64,000 nucleotides of DNA, from NCBI RefSeq assembly GCF_024868665.1, contig NC_079898.1:14802358-14866357 (forward strand), given 5' to 3'. Under the pieces are notes generated by a model. The model did no database searches and was not told the DNA's origin. It saw nothing but the letters and a program-made list of their open reading frames with translations. Both the position numbers and the translations under genes were made by a program. Source of the DNA: Triplophysa rosa. Its lineage: Eukaryota; Chordata; Actinopteri; Cypriniformes; Nemacheilidae. Of this stretch, positions 11,666-23,894 are shown piece by piece (the stretch's first letter is position 1; each line of letters starts with the position of its first letter).

Positions 11666-13135
11666 TGCAAGCATCTCTAAATAGGTGATTTTAATTGTTA
11701 AACTTGTGTTGCTATAATTTGTTAATAAAGATGACATCATTTTTGTAAAATTAGATAGGTACTTGTCTAGCACTAAATGCCTGTTTGAGCTGAGAAAATG
11801 GCTAATATGTTTTTTTCTATATATATCCATCTATATATAGTTAATGAAGAAAAGCAACAAAAAGAAACCGTCTAGACGTTGTCAAGTCATTTTGTGTAAT
11901 AATAGATAAGCTACATTAATACAATTAAACTTTGTTAAATAATTTTTAACATTAACTCTAAATTGTTCATTGACTCTTGATTAGTCATTTAAATGTTGAA
12001 CATGTTAATGGACATCAACTGTTTAGCTCAATAAATTGAATCTTTTTTAACACACTCTTTAAGCTTCAGCTTATTAAACAAAAATTCTGACCGACGTGCC
12101 TGTGCTAGCGTCACTCTGAGAATGATATGGAGATTGAGGAGGTAAGAACGTCCCCACATTACAATAAACTGTTCTACAGCCCTTGGTGTACAGCCCACTT
12201 GTGGCTTAAATTGACTCACATGAGTGAATGGGATCCAGTTAAAATGCTTGATCTTTGCTACAGTACCTACAGTATATTCTTCTGCTATTTATGTTAATGA
12301 ACATCAGAAGGCTGCATTTGTGTTGTAATAGCAATGCTTTTAAATATCAGCATCACTGAGGCCCCAAAGAGACCTGAACTTTTCTTTGTGACTATTAGAA
12401 CTGAATGCTGACGCGTTTTAAGACACCGAAAGGATGACTAGACATTAAGCAGGTAACCCTAATAATAACTCTAATGTTGCGAATGGCAGTCATAAATTAA
12501 GTTATTTATACTTCAAAAAGTAAACCTGCCCCCACTAACCCCAACTAAATGCTTCGGCCCTCTAAATCCGCAAATAAAGTTAACTAGCGTCAACAAAAAT
12601 GACTTACTAACACATAAGAAAGAAAAAAAAACAATTAACAATCCATCTTTTAAAAAAAGCTAAAACTGATATTTAATACCTGACCCAGCTAAACTAAGCT
12701 TTTTAACCAGAAACGGTGAAAAAAGATGGTTGCTCGCAAATCATTATCTTCTCTGACAGCTTTTGTCCTGCCCCACAAATCGGTTTACTTTTTTGATAGT
12801 AACATATGCTTTGTCAAACTGTTTGCAATCCATTTGTTAATCGTGCATGCGGTTGTTCTGTAAGTTTGTTTTGATTCGTACTGTAGTCTCACTCATCGTC
12901 TGTTGATCATTTAGTGCATTTTATACTGATAGTACCTCTAAATCTATTTCTGAAATGATGTTTATCCTCCCAACAGGTGCCATTGTCTCTGTGAGCTGAG
13001 ATGCACTGGATTGAATCAGTCTCGGTAAGCCGCAAAATATCCTTCACCTCACAATGACAACACGCATCAGACGCACACAAGACAACAGAGACCCAGAATT
13101 CACTTGTATTTCAGATACTCACAATGCAGTTGCTG
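11666..13135. other. Intergenic, nothing recognised
   Basis: AT-rich, multiple stops in all frames. A second khdrbs2 poly(A) signal candidate lies at 11724. No gene or clear repeat. Confidence 0.5.
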
Positions 13136-13174
13136 TAATATATATATATATACTGTATATATATATATATATAT
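13136..13174. repeat. (TA)n microsatellite
   Basis: About 39 bp of TA repeats interrupted once by CTG. Confidence 0.95.
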
Positions 13175-13560
13175 TTGTCATCATGTTTATTATCAAATCT
13201 GTGAACATTCGTGCTAATATATACACCAAGTGTTGAGTACTGTATATTTCGACCCAAGAATAAAGATGAACATATCTTCAATAAGTACCATAAAACAGCA
13301 TTTGATGTCAGTTTGAGGGGCTTGTACTAATGTTCTGCTGTGGCAGTGTAATTAATAAACCATTTAGCCAAGTAACATCCCATTGGGTTATCTTAAACAC
13401 AAAAACCCACTCAGTATGATGCAGACTTATGACACTGAGTACACAGATTTATTACAAACAACACTTCAAGTATCAAGGAATGATTGTCTGTCCTCAAGTA
13501 AAATGTTAGGATAATTAATGCTTTGTGTTAATGATGCTGCTGGAGTCTGAACCTCCACAT

Positions 13561-13665
13561 ACACACACGCACACGCACACGCACACATAAACAAACACAC
13601 GCACACACACGCACGCACGCACACGCACGCACACGCACACGCACGCACGCACACACACACGCACG

Positions 13666-13704
<39 letters not shown>

Positions 13705-13950
13705 GTTTCCATGTTTTATGGGGACATTCCATAGACTTCATTGATTTTATATCAGGCTTATGATATATTCTATCCCCTAACCCTACCCCAACACCTAAAC
13801 CTAATAATCACACAAATCTGCATTCTTATATTTTAAATAAATATCATTTTGTATGATTTATAAGCTGTTTTGCCTCATGGGGACCTGAAAAATGTCCTCA
13901 CAAGGTCAAAATCTACTGGTATTACTATCTTTCCCCACACAGTGATGAAT
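13561..13950. repeat. (CA)n microsatellite plus linked dispersed repeat
   Basis: 13561-13702 is a (CA)n/(CACG)n array. It is followed by TTATGGGGACATTCCATAG, CCCTAACCCTACCCC, GTATGATTTATAAGCTGTTT and a further GGGGACC block, a composite seen at many loci in fish genomes. The microsatellite is therefore probably part of the dispersed element rather than an independent expansion. Confidence 0.75.
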
Positions 13951-14576
13951 ACATACATGTACAGCATTTTATCAATAACAGAAATAGGTGTCTATCCTCT
14001 AGTAATTTTGGTTTTGCTTCAGGCTTTACATCTCTCTAGTTACAGCGTTATGTACAGTATCAAAATGTGATCAATTCTTGCAACAGTGTCATTGTAGAAG
14101 ATTCTCTAAAGATAGCCCAAGCTCTGTCTGTATCTCGGCATTCATACATTAGTCATTCTGTTCGTGAATTACCTTGTTTTCTTTTGACCAATGTCACATT
14201 TATTTTGGTCCATTTGATGGATGGAAGTCTTTTGTAGAGGTCAGCAATGTTTTATAGTCTAATTAAGGACAAGACAGGAGCACGCTCAAACAGATTGTTT
14301 TTTTTTCAGACAGGCACAAAGGATGATTAAATCGCTGATGCTTATCAGATGGCTTATTTGAGAATGGGAAGGTAATACCAGAGAAGTTATGGCAGACGCT
14401 TTTGTAGCCACTGTAATACTGCTAAGGTTTTTGATAGTTATTGGTCTGCATAAATTTGTAAAAAAAAAAAAAAACTTCAGCACCTCCCTGTTTGTTTTAA
14501 TGCAACTATAAAAAGATATACATTTTTAAATGGTAAATTTATGCCACTCTGTTGTTATTGCTTCTTTGCAAAGGTC

Positions 14577-15030
14577 TACCGGAAGTTACGTTTGGGCCAC
14601 ATAACATCTTTTATGTTGCTGTCATTTAAACCGGCTATACAGTGGGGTCTGATAGTCTGAGACAACTAGTGTTACTGTTTTGCATTCTTGCATAATACAA
14701 CATGTCCAATTAAAATGTTTTGCAATGTAATAACAATTTGAGCAATATGAAATTAAAATGCCCTCAAGCTTCATGTTATCTGTTGTGCTTTTGAAAACAA
14801 GAAAATCTGCCTCTCCCCCCTTTCAAAAAATAAATTAATAGGGTCAGTGATGCCAAAAGCAAATATTTGTTCTTCATTTTGTGCCATAAACCTGAACAAA
14901 TTTCCAGATTAAAAAGACAAAAGGACCTTACTGTAAATAATTACAATGGTAAATGACGGTTTCATCTCACCAACATAAACAAACGTTACTGCGCATGCGC
15001 ACTTTTGTTACCCCACCTTTACTTCCGGTA
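14577..15030. mobile_element. Possible short inverted-repeat element with ETS/NRF1 motifs
   Basis: The ends carry an inverted TACCGGAAGT / ACTTCCGGTA pair, extended imperfectly by ~10 bp on each side. The sequence between is AT-rich without a reading frame. Near the right end an exact NRF1 palindrome, TGCGCATGCGCA, lies at 14990-15001. ACCGGAAGT is an ETS-type site. Either a MITE with promoter-like termini or a chance pairing. Confidence 0.4.
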
Positions 15031-17062
15031 CACATTCACAAACAATAGAAGCCTGTAGATTATGTCTGATAACAATCAAAAGAAACAGAGAAGAACCATC
15101 ACTTGGCTAAATTTGTGTCTCCAATATTTTGAATTTAGACTCAACCGCTAGATGTCAATGTATCATACGGTTTGTTTAAATGCGACCAAACTGCAGGACC
15201 CATTCAACAAATTCTTTATTTAATACAATTATTATGTAATAAAATAATAATATAAATTAATTTGAACATAAATAAAATAAAATATAAATAGTTTTATATT
15301 TTATATATATATACAGGTATATACGTATATATATTATTAGACACCAGCCAAACACAAACCTGAAGTTAACTGGGGGTCAGGCGCACGAGCGTCCGATGAA
15401 ACGGTCTGTACTGTATATATACAGTATTTATTTTAACTATTTGTAATAGAAGGCACCACCGAAGGCTTTTAATGGATTTAGTTTTATTAAATAAAATGTT
15501 TATAACCAGTGGCACACAGATGGTGACTTTTCACAGGTGTGGAATTGTCACCATTGGACTTTAAAAGCACATGTATAAAATCTCACTGTCTTCCCTGTAT
15601 TGTTTCTCTGCAAAGTGAAAATGTTGCAAAGGGTCTTACCTGAGATGATTTGAGAGCTACAGGATCTTTAGTCCACAGACAGACACAGAGCTTAGATACA
15701 CAAACCTAAAGGGTTTCTGACTGATATCAAATGTGCTGTAGATGAATGAGGTGCATCTCTTAGTAAGAAATGACAGAATTTTGTGGACTGTGAAAATCTG
15801 CTCTTACATACTTATTCTCAAAGCGGTTTTATCTTTGCATTTACTGTTTTGTTCTGTGTTTTCTGTGGTGAGACCGAATGCATTTATAATGACAATAACA
15901 GATTAATACATTATGTTTTCATCTGCCGCCAGACTGTAACTCACAGCTCAAAATTCAATTTGCTGTCAACAGTAGTGGATTTTCCATCACTGTTGAAAAT
16001 GACTGTTTTCTGTGGCAGGAATGGCCATCACTTTAGAGCAAGAGACAGAGATGGAGAGTTGCTTGTTCGTGAATAAAACCTTCATGGTCTTGCCCTGAGG
16101 CAGGCAGCTTTTAATTAAACATAATAATAAAACTAAAAGAATTAAATGAAACACAATAAGATTTGCCTTTAAGATATGTCTTGCAGTGAATCAATAAATG
16201 CCAGTATTTCTGGTTTGGTTAGAACCCTCATACCTTTTTGGTTTTTAACACGTCAGAACAGCAGACAAAGCTCTTATTGTAACTGCACTGTATGCAATGT
16301 TCAGACTTTTGAAATGTGAGAATGATGAATCTGAACTTGCCTCTTTCATCCTTGGAAATGTGCTCTCATTGGATTTTATTCTGCCGTGAAATGAATTAAA
16401 GAGACTTGTAGCTCAGCCATGAATAGGTGCGTAAGCCTGAGATTGAGACTCTTCATGTGGGCCGTCTCTGGAATGATGAAGATAATAGAAAGAGACCAGA
16501 TAATCCACCCTCCATTACTGCTCCATAGCCAATGATCAGTGTAGACAATGTAGAGATTTCAAAATAAAGCCACTAAATTCTTTTAAATGAAGCCTGTAGC
16601 TTTTTATTCGAGAATGACATTTGAGATGAGATGTGATCATCAAGCCATTGGTCAGTGTGGAGGAGAGGAGAATAAGATACAGCGTTGTTATGAGTAGCTC
16701 ATGAGCAGCTTTTAAAAGCCTTTAATCGACGCAACAAAACAAAAGCCTGTTGTGGTTTGAGGAAAAAGGCCTCTGAGACTTTCAAGCTATTCATTTTAGG
16801 CAACAGCCAAAATTTCAGGACTAGCGAGATTAGCGAGATTATGTTCATAAAGTTTAGTATCTTTAGTGACAAATGTTAACGCTAAAGAAAGACACGAAAT
16901 CAAATGTAACAGACCGTTGCACCAGCTACTTGCACAAACTGCCATGTATCCAGATCTAGTCTCTGCCTTTCATGTTACCTAGAGTAGAAAATTCTTTCCC
17001 AGCTTCCCCTTTAAACGCTCCATTTGTTTAACCTAAGAAACATCTCTTCTCTGCCATTGCAG
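15031..17062. other. Intergenic, nothing coding recognised
   Basis: AT-rich. It includes AT-only stretches near 15210-15340 and an 18-bp perfect palindrome TACTGTATATATACAGTA at 15409-15426. No gene. Confidence 0.5.
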
Positions 17063-17179
17063 GAGCTTTCCAATCAGTATGTGCTGCATACTGATAAAAC
17101 CAGTTGGTGGGAAGTGCGGAGCCTTCGTCTTATTCAGCTGAGGTGCTTACAAACAGTCCATGCAGGCGCTGTACGTCCG
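17063..17179 (+). other. Unassigned exon-like block (117 nt)
   Basis: A pyrimidine-rich tract and TTGCAG acceptor precede it, and a GTGAGT donor follows at 17180. Its length is a multiple of three and frame 0 stays open for 39 codons (begins ELSNQYVLHTDKTSWW). The other two frames have stops. The product matches no family I recognise. It lies 5.9 kb past the khdrbs2 stop, so it could be a cassette exon of an unknown transcript, a lncRNA exon, or chance. Confidence 0.25.
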
Positions 17180-17222
17180 GTGAGTAGTTCTGTTTGGGAA
17201 GCTTAAGCAAATCTCTCCAACC

Positions 17223-18204
17223 ACACTGTAAAACTTTGCTGTAATTTCGCAGCAGGTTTGCCAGTAACTTACTGTAGATTTAATGTACAATTTTGTTTTA
17301 AGCATAAACTTACCTAGTTTATATATTTTTCTTTCATAAAACATGACTTAATATCTTGGGTCACTTTTCTTGGTATGTAAATATATCGTAATTTATGAAG
17401 TTTTAAATGTTTTTTACAGAAAACAATAGAAAAATGCTTAGGAAGAATGTCATTTTTTGCAGTGTTGCTCATTTTGAATCTCAAAAGTCAAAGTGTTTTA
17501 ATTTTGATTAAAGTAATTTAAGTTTATTTATTTTTATTTAGCCTTGTTGTGCAAGCTCTGTGGAGCTTGTGCAGAGGCAGCAGCTTTTGCCAGAGGGGAA
17601 CTGGAATCCCCTGTTGGGCCTGGGTTCTCCTGAGGATTTTTTTTCTCGATTAGAGTTTTGGGTTCCTCGCCACCATTTGCATACTGTTCTTTTGCACTAT
17701 TTGCCTGGCCAGGGGGGCTGCTTTAGAATTAGAATTTTAAAGTTTTACTTAATTAATATTGCATAGGAATTTATAGTCTGTTATATTTGACCTGTGCTTC
17801 TTTCTACTTTATCTTAAATGTTTGCTCTCACTGTGCGTGTGTGTCTGTGCGTGCGTGTGTGTGCATGCGTGTCTGTGTGTGTGCGTACTTGTTTGTGTAC
17901 GTGTGTGCGTGCGTGCGCATCCGTGTGTGTGTGTCTAAGTGTGTTAGTACGTGTGCATATTGTGTGTGTGGAGTGTTTTGTATGAGGGTATGTCTGTCTT
18001 CTGTGTTTTCACCTTTTTCTTGTTTTTACAGGTACAACCTTAATTGTTTTGCTTATAGTCAATATGTCTCATGTACAGCTGCTTTGTAACAATGAAAATT
18101 GTAAAATTGGAAAGTACTAATTGGAAAGTATATTAAGTAGTAATTAAATCTACAGTAAGTTACTGGCAAACCTGCTGCAAAAACTACAGAAAAGTTTTAC
18201 AGTC
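17223..18204. mobile_element. Long-TIR non-autonomous transposon
   Basis: About 60-bp inverted termini: CACTGTAAAACTTTGCTGTA... ...AGTAACTTACTGTAGATTTA on the left (17223-17285) match the complement of 18143-18204 with few differences. The interior carries another dispersed repeat (17546-18116) including a GT-rich stretch. No transposase. Confidence 0.85.
17546..18116 (+). repeat. Dispersed repeat (family I), copy 1, with GT-rich tract
   Basis: It shares GCCAGAGGGGAACTGG, GAGTTTTGGGTTCCTCGCCACC and CAGCTGCTTTGTAACAATG with the longer copy at 53035-53894, in the same order. The middle is expanded by a degenerate GT tract (17835-17955). The Cys-rich reading frame through that tract is an artefact. 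Confidence 0.7.
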
Positions 18205-19626
18205 CACCAATTACAGATGCCTCGCAACTCAGATGCAATTGAAGATGCAATTTCTCATGCATATACACTTATGGTTTGAGGCGAAAATATAAAAATCGCC
18301 TTGCTTACGAGTTGATATATTCATACTTGTCTAGTAGGGCAAGCACGCCTAACAAAGAATAACAGAGTTGCCTTCAGTTTCAATAGACGCATAGCTGTAT
18401 CAATAGAGGGTATTGGAATCGGTTCACTCAGCATACTAAATTATAATTACTGTATATAATTATCCTCTAGTTTTTTATCCGACTAATGAATCTCAATTAG
18501 CAGAAGCCCCACTCTTCTCATTATGGAAAACTTTTTTCAGTCTTAATTTAATAAACATTCCATTCATACAGTTTAGTAAGATGTGCATTCCGTCGCAAGC
18601 TGTTTCCTCTTCTGTGAATCATTCTTCTGTAGACCTGCCAGTATTCATTATTTGTTTGTTACTGTAACCATAAATGTGTAACTGTAATCATACTTGGCCG
18701 ATAAAGCTATTTTATTTCATTCAACTAAATTCTTTTCTATATGATGTGTATAGTTTCTGGTCATAGAATAGTGGCAATGTTTGCGTAGCGGTTGTACGTT
18801 TTCTTTAGTTTATTATTGCTGTTTGGCTGATTAGTAATACGATGTTATAATGATTCCAGTGTCATTCATGGTTTTTGGCAGACACGCTGCACGAAGCCGT
18901 TCTCATGCTCAGATTATAACTGTGTGAGCCAGGGGCCACATTCCCAGAGTGCTTAGCGCCTGTTTGTGAATTTAGAGCGCATTGAGCCTTGTTGTTTTCA
19001 CCTGTTTTCTCGTCATCAGTTCATCGCTTACCCATATCTCAATCTCTTTAATTCATGGGAAATTACAGCTGTTTTAGGCAGATGATTGTTCTGCATAATT
19101 CAAGGACGTTTGAAGACGTTAGAATAACTGATTAATTTAAAGTGTTAAAGTATAACTGTTGTGAAAGTGACTTTTAAACAACATGTCGATTACGCATACA
19201 GTAAATGCAGATAGACTTTTTATAGTCAGAAGCCACTAAAGTGTTACTCAATCTTTCATCCATACAGAGTCATAATGTTTGAGGGTCTACTTCTACTTGA
19301 TTTAACCCTTCAAACTGACTAAAACTCTAGTTTCCATGGCATACTTAATCCATTTAAATAGTCTTTATTTGCACATTGCTATAAATTAAAAACTCCTTAA
19401 AATAGCTTCTGTTGATAAAATCTAATGTAGTCATGTTGATTTAATATTCTCACTTTATAACCAAAAAGGTTACTTAGATTTTATGACATGAAGCACCTAT
19501 TTTTGGTTACTGGACAAAAACTGGACAAAACAGTTACATCCACGATCTCATGCGTAAGACTTGTGTATTAATTATCATTAATAAATAACTTTAAAATGTA
19601 GTATACTTGGAAAAAATACTGTATAT
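18205..19626. other. Intergenic, nothing recognised
   Basis: AT-rich unique-looking DNA. No exon-like block with paired splice sites and no repeat I can name. Confidence 0.5.
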
Positions 19627-19725
19627 AAAAAAAGATAAAAAAAAAATAAATAAATAAAAATAAAAAAAAAAAAAAAAAACATAAAAAAAAATAAATTAAA
19701 AAAAATAAAAAAAAAATAAATAAAT
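19627..19725. repeat. A-rich low-complexity tract
   Basis: About 100 bp of A runs broken by single T or C. It adjoins the truncated left side of family B copy 2, where the element normally has AAATAAATAAG, so it may be an expansion of that site. Confidence 0.9.
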
Positions 19726-19728
19726 GAA

Positions 19729-20177
19729 TAGTTAGGATAGGACAATATTTGGTCGAGATACAACTATTTGAAAATATCGAATCTGAAGGTGCAAAAAAAT
19801 CGAAATATTAAGAAAATCGCCTTTTAAGTTGTTAATCAGAGGCTGAAATTGGCTGAAAAACTGAAATTCTAAGCTTTACATATAACAAACTTGAGTGGGT
19901 AATTCTCAAAGAGTGTGCAGCAGCAAGTGAAGATTGTAGGCGTGTTTCCGGACGTTTTTGTTTGCGATTTAGCTGCATCCACTCGCAAAAATAAAGTTTT
20001 TATATATTTACGGTAGGAAATGTACAAAATATATTCATGGAACATGATCTTTACTTAATATCCTAATGAATCTTGGCATCGATACATTTTCGATAATTTT
20101 TGATTATTTTGACCCATACAATGTTTTGTTGGCTATTGCTACAAATACTGTATACCCTTATGTGGTCCAGGGTCACA
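19729..20177. mobile_element. Family B transposon copy 2, left end missing
   Basis: From GTTAGGATAGGACAATATTT to the terminus TGTGGTCCAGGGTCACA it follows copy 1 closely, including the 'CAAACTTGAGTGGGTA' and 'TTCATGGAACATGATCTTTA' blocks. The left TIR is lost. Unlike copy 1 it has no nested insertion near the right end. Confidence 0.85.
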
Positions 20178-22190
20178 AATGTGTCCTAGGGTGTGACAGT
20201 GAAAAAAAAAACTTGCATAAGAAAGCTTTATCTTCGTTGTTATTTTATATTACAAATATAAATATTATAAAATAATATATTATTAACAGGTTGTTTTCTA
20301 CATTTTTGCATGTACGTTATATTCGTCAACTACCCACTGTGGGTGAATATCAGAACCCAATTTCGCTGCAACCATTCAAAGTCAAATGTATAATATTTGC
20401 ATAGAGTACACAAAACAATTTTTTTCTTTAAAACAGGACGTGAAAAAATGACGAGCTTAATCATGATTAGATTTTAAATTGATTAATGTTTTCTCCTTAA
20501 TAAGTTTAACAAATGCAAAATTGAAATCTTTCCAAGCAGCCTCGCAGGGACACGTACAGCTGGTTGGGAATCACTGCACTGAAAAAAAAGTTTGACTTTG
20601 AACAAATTACGTTGCTCAACACTTAAGTCTCAATTAGAAAAGTTTTTGTTGTGTTATGATTGAAAAGTCAATTACTAAAAAAACAGAGCGTTGACAGTGA
20701 TACAATGACACCATCTGCCTGCAGGAGCATACTTGAACTCTCTCATTCACTGCTGTTATGGTAACATAACACACACAGTAAAGTCGGCTGAGGGATTTGT
20801 TCTGAAAACCGAAGATAATCGCAGGCCTGTAGACAACAGCATTCAACTGACAGACGCTTGTCAAAGTAACCGTGTTTTCTCGAGGTCACTGGCAACATTG
20901 TTTGAGTTGTGTTTCATCTGTTTCTGTCATGTTTCATCTGCTGAGTTGTGTTTCAACTCGTGTTTGATCTTGTTTGTACATAGGCAGACATTGGTGGAAA
21001 GCCTAAAATATTTACAAGGATTAATCGATGTTTTCAGAGATGAATGCTTAGACAATCTTTCCTGTCTGTTCCCTCAGTGTAATGTCCACCTTCATGGATC
21101 CTAAAGCACTTCATCAATCTTGGCAGAAAATGTTTCCACATTTCTGTAAGTAACTGTATGAACAGACATAATATTCAAGTGTTGTAATGAGACATGCTTT
21201 TAATAATACAATAAAAAATATATTAAAACTCATGTGACATCACGTCTTTTTTTCACAGATGAAAGTTGAACAATGGTTTAGAAGATTGATCTCTGCCTGG
21301 ATTCACTTACCACAGATGACACGCTGGATTATCTGTAGTTATATTCTTAATTTTGATCACATCTGGTCTGAAATTCCTGATTCCACTGGATGAAATCTGG
21401 GTTACAGTGTGGTTTGCCTTATACAGTATTGTGATGCAGTTGACCCATTAATTCAATACCAGCTAAATGCATTCTCATGGTTAATCCTATGCTGTAAAGT
21501 CTGGTTTTCATATAATCCTTCTTGATCATAGATCCTCTTTTCTCTTAATCTTTTCATCCTAAAAGACAAAAAGGTCATAACTGGATTAAATGGCTTTTGA
21601 AGATGTTGTGTATTTTTGAGTGTGTCATCTTTACTAGGTCTCATCAATGACATGCAGCAAATGAAAAAAATGTGAAATTGCTAAATGGCTTTAACCTTTT
21701 GCTTGGTGCATTCATTTTAGGCAGATTTACAACCACTTCCAGTCTAAAACCATTTTCTGCTATTTATTTAAGGCCTCTGTGGTTCGGTGTTGAATTTGTT
21801 TTGACATCCTTCAATAATTTGGATTTCATCTATATCATATTATTTTAAAGTGTCTCTTCACGTGTTGTTTTTATCAGCTTTATCTCTCTCTACAAGCAGG
21901 CTTGATGAAACACTAAATGATACTAAAAGCTAATTGGCTATAAAGGTCAGCTCTCATTATCATTAGTTATTTATATGGAAGGCAAATTTCATTTTGGTTC
22001 ACTTGTGCATTTTGGTTGGAAGGATATGTATACGTAAATATAAATTTAACAAGAATATATATTCTGATTGGTCAGTTTATAAATGAGAAGAGGCTTTACG
22101 CTGTGAGCTTCCACCGTGGAGTATTCATGGAGTAATTTGCAAGGGCTACTTTGCAGAAATTAAATACATTTATTTTTATATTTAATATTA
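20178..22190. other. Intergenic, nothing recognised
   Basis: A reading frame of 123 codons at 20733-21104 has no family similarity I recognise and no splice context. No repeat named. Confidence 0.5.
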
Positions 22191-22770
22191 TTAACATTTT
22201 ACAATAAGTTAGCTAACATGACCTAACACTGAACAATATTTTTATAGCTTTTATTAAAAAAATTTTTAATGCTAGGTAATACATATATACAGTAATTGTT
22301 CATTTTTCATTTTCAAGATCATGAACTTAGTGTTAATCAATGTTAACTGTTGATTTAAAAAATGTATTAGTAAGTTGTAGAAATTGACACTACGATTACT
22401 AAATGCCGTATAAATCATTTTGCAAGACGTAAACAATACTGGTCCATTAGCACTTCATGTGTGTGTTTATTTACAGTATAACACTACACAAACGTTAGAA
22501 CAAAATACAACCAACAGAACATTTAGAACTGAATCGAAATCAAACAAAGTTTAAACTAACAAACAAAGAAGTTAAGCAAACATCTGAAAGACTTATTTAT
22601 ATACTGTACGTGAAATAAAAATAAATCAATAAATCAATCAGGAAGTGCTTCTGCACCAGTTTTGTTTGTGTCTTGCAAAATGATCTATAAATATGTATTA
22701 CAATTGTTAGTTCATTTGAACTAATAAACTTAACTAATGTTAACAAATGGAATCTTAATGTAAAGTGTTA
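22191..22770. mobile_element. Family D MITE (TTTACAATAAG termini), copy 1
   Basis: It starts TAACATTTTACAATAAGTTA and ends ATCTTAATGTAAAGTGTTA, imperfect inverted repeats. Inner blocks (AACATGACCTAACACTGAAC; AACTTAACTAATGTTAACAAA) are mirror images. The central part carries ~250 bp unlike the other copies and may be another insertion. Related copies lie at 25770 (half) and 47925. Confidence 0.7.
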
Positions 22771-23894
22771 GTAGTTCATTTGACCACTTGTTCTGTTGAT
22801 TTTGAATAAATGTTTGAGGAGGCTCAGCCTCTCTGGACTGCCGCTGCTTTGAGTTCTTCTTGATGTCTGGAAGCTTTTTCCTTGCTGTGAAAATTTCAGC
22901 ACATTCAATCGTGTTTTTCTAAGTGGTAATTTAACATGTTTAAGTGTCCTTGAGGTTATCAGCACAGCTCAGACAGAATTTTTAAATTCAATTTTCTTTT
23001 AACTGTACCAATGAGAGTGCACCTGGGGCCTCGTTTATGTAGAATGTCGAGAAACCGTCCTAAATTTGATTTTACAATAATTTCTCAAAGTGAGTATGTG
23101 GGATTCGTAGAACGAACGTATGCACAGAAAACACACGTACGCCTCTCTAACAGATGTGAAGTCTAGAAATCGCAAATGATCGTGAAATTGCGCACAGCTA
23201 ACAGTTTCAGATCTTAAGTTTAAATAGTAGTAGGTTCTGTTTGCACTAAGTGAAAATAGCAGCATTTCTTAGCGATATGCTATTTACACTAACCGAAAAT
23301 AGCTGTATTTTCTTTGGACTAAGTAGAAATAGTAGTTAGATGCTGTTTACTTATAAATAGTGGCAGATAATGTTACTATTTGCACCTCAGTATTGTTGTG
23401 CATTAAACATTATGCCATAATAAAAGATATGCCATAAAAAAAAAGATGAAAATCATTAAATTTATAAAAAATATTTTAATGATGGCAACTTATTGCGATA
23501 TTAAAGCCATACCCCTAACCTTACCCTAAACCTTCATTAATTTAAAACCTAAAATGAATTTTAAGTCTTAAATTGATTTTATTGAAAACAAATGCCTTGA
23601 ATGATCTGTAAGGTAATAGAAAAAGGTTAAAGAGTGTTTTAAGCGAACCCCAGTCTCCCATACCAAGCTATACAGACTTTACATCTTACGCCACTGGAGT
23701 CACTGTTTCAAATGGCGTGTTCTTACACTTTTTGTATTCCAATCACATATTGGTGGGTGGAGCTACTGCAAATAGTCTCTGCCAACAAGGCGGGCTAATT
23801 GTACTCCGTGTAAATAGACATTCTGTTTTATAAATATGAACGTTGCCGTGGATTTTTGCGTAAGCACACTTTACGATCAAATCTGTAAAAAATT

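Noticed and set aside
13466..13741. Cys/Val/Ala-rich frames on the - strand
   Set aside because: CA microsatellite translation, not a gene.
17787..18089. Cys-rich 100-codon frame that could look like a secreted peptide
   Set aside because: Generated by the degenerate GT tract inside a transposon. No signal-peptide logic or conserved cysteine spacing beyond the repeat.
20733..21104. 123-codon frame
   Set aside because: No recognisable domain, no splice context and an ordinary length for chance in this amount of sequence.
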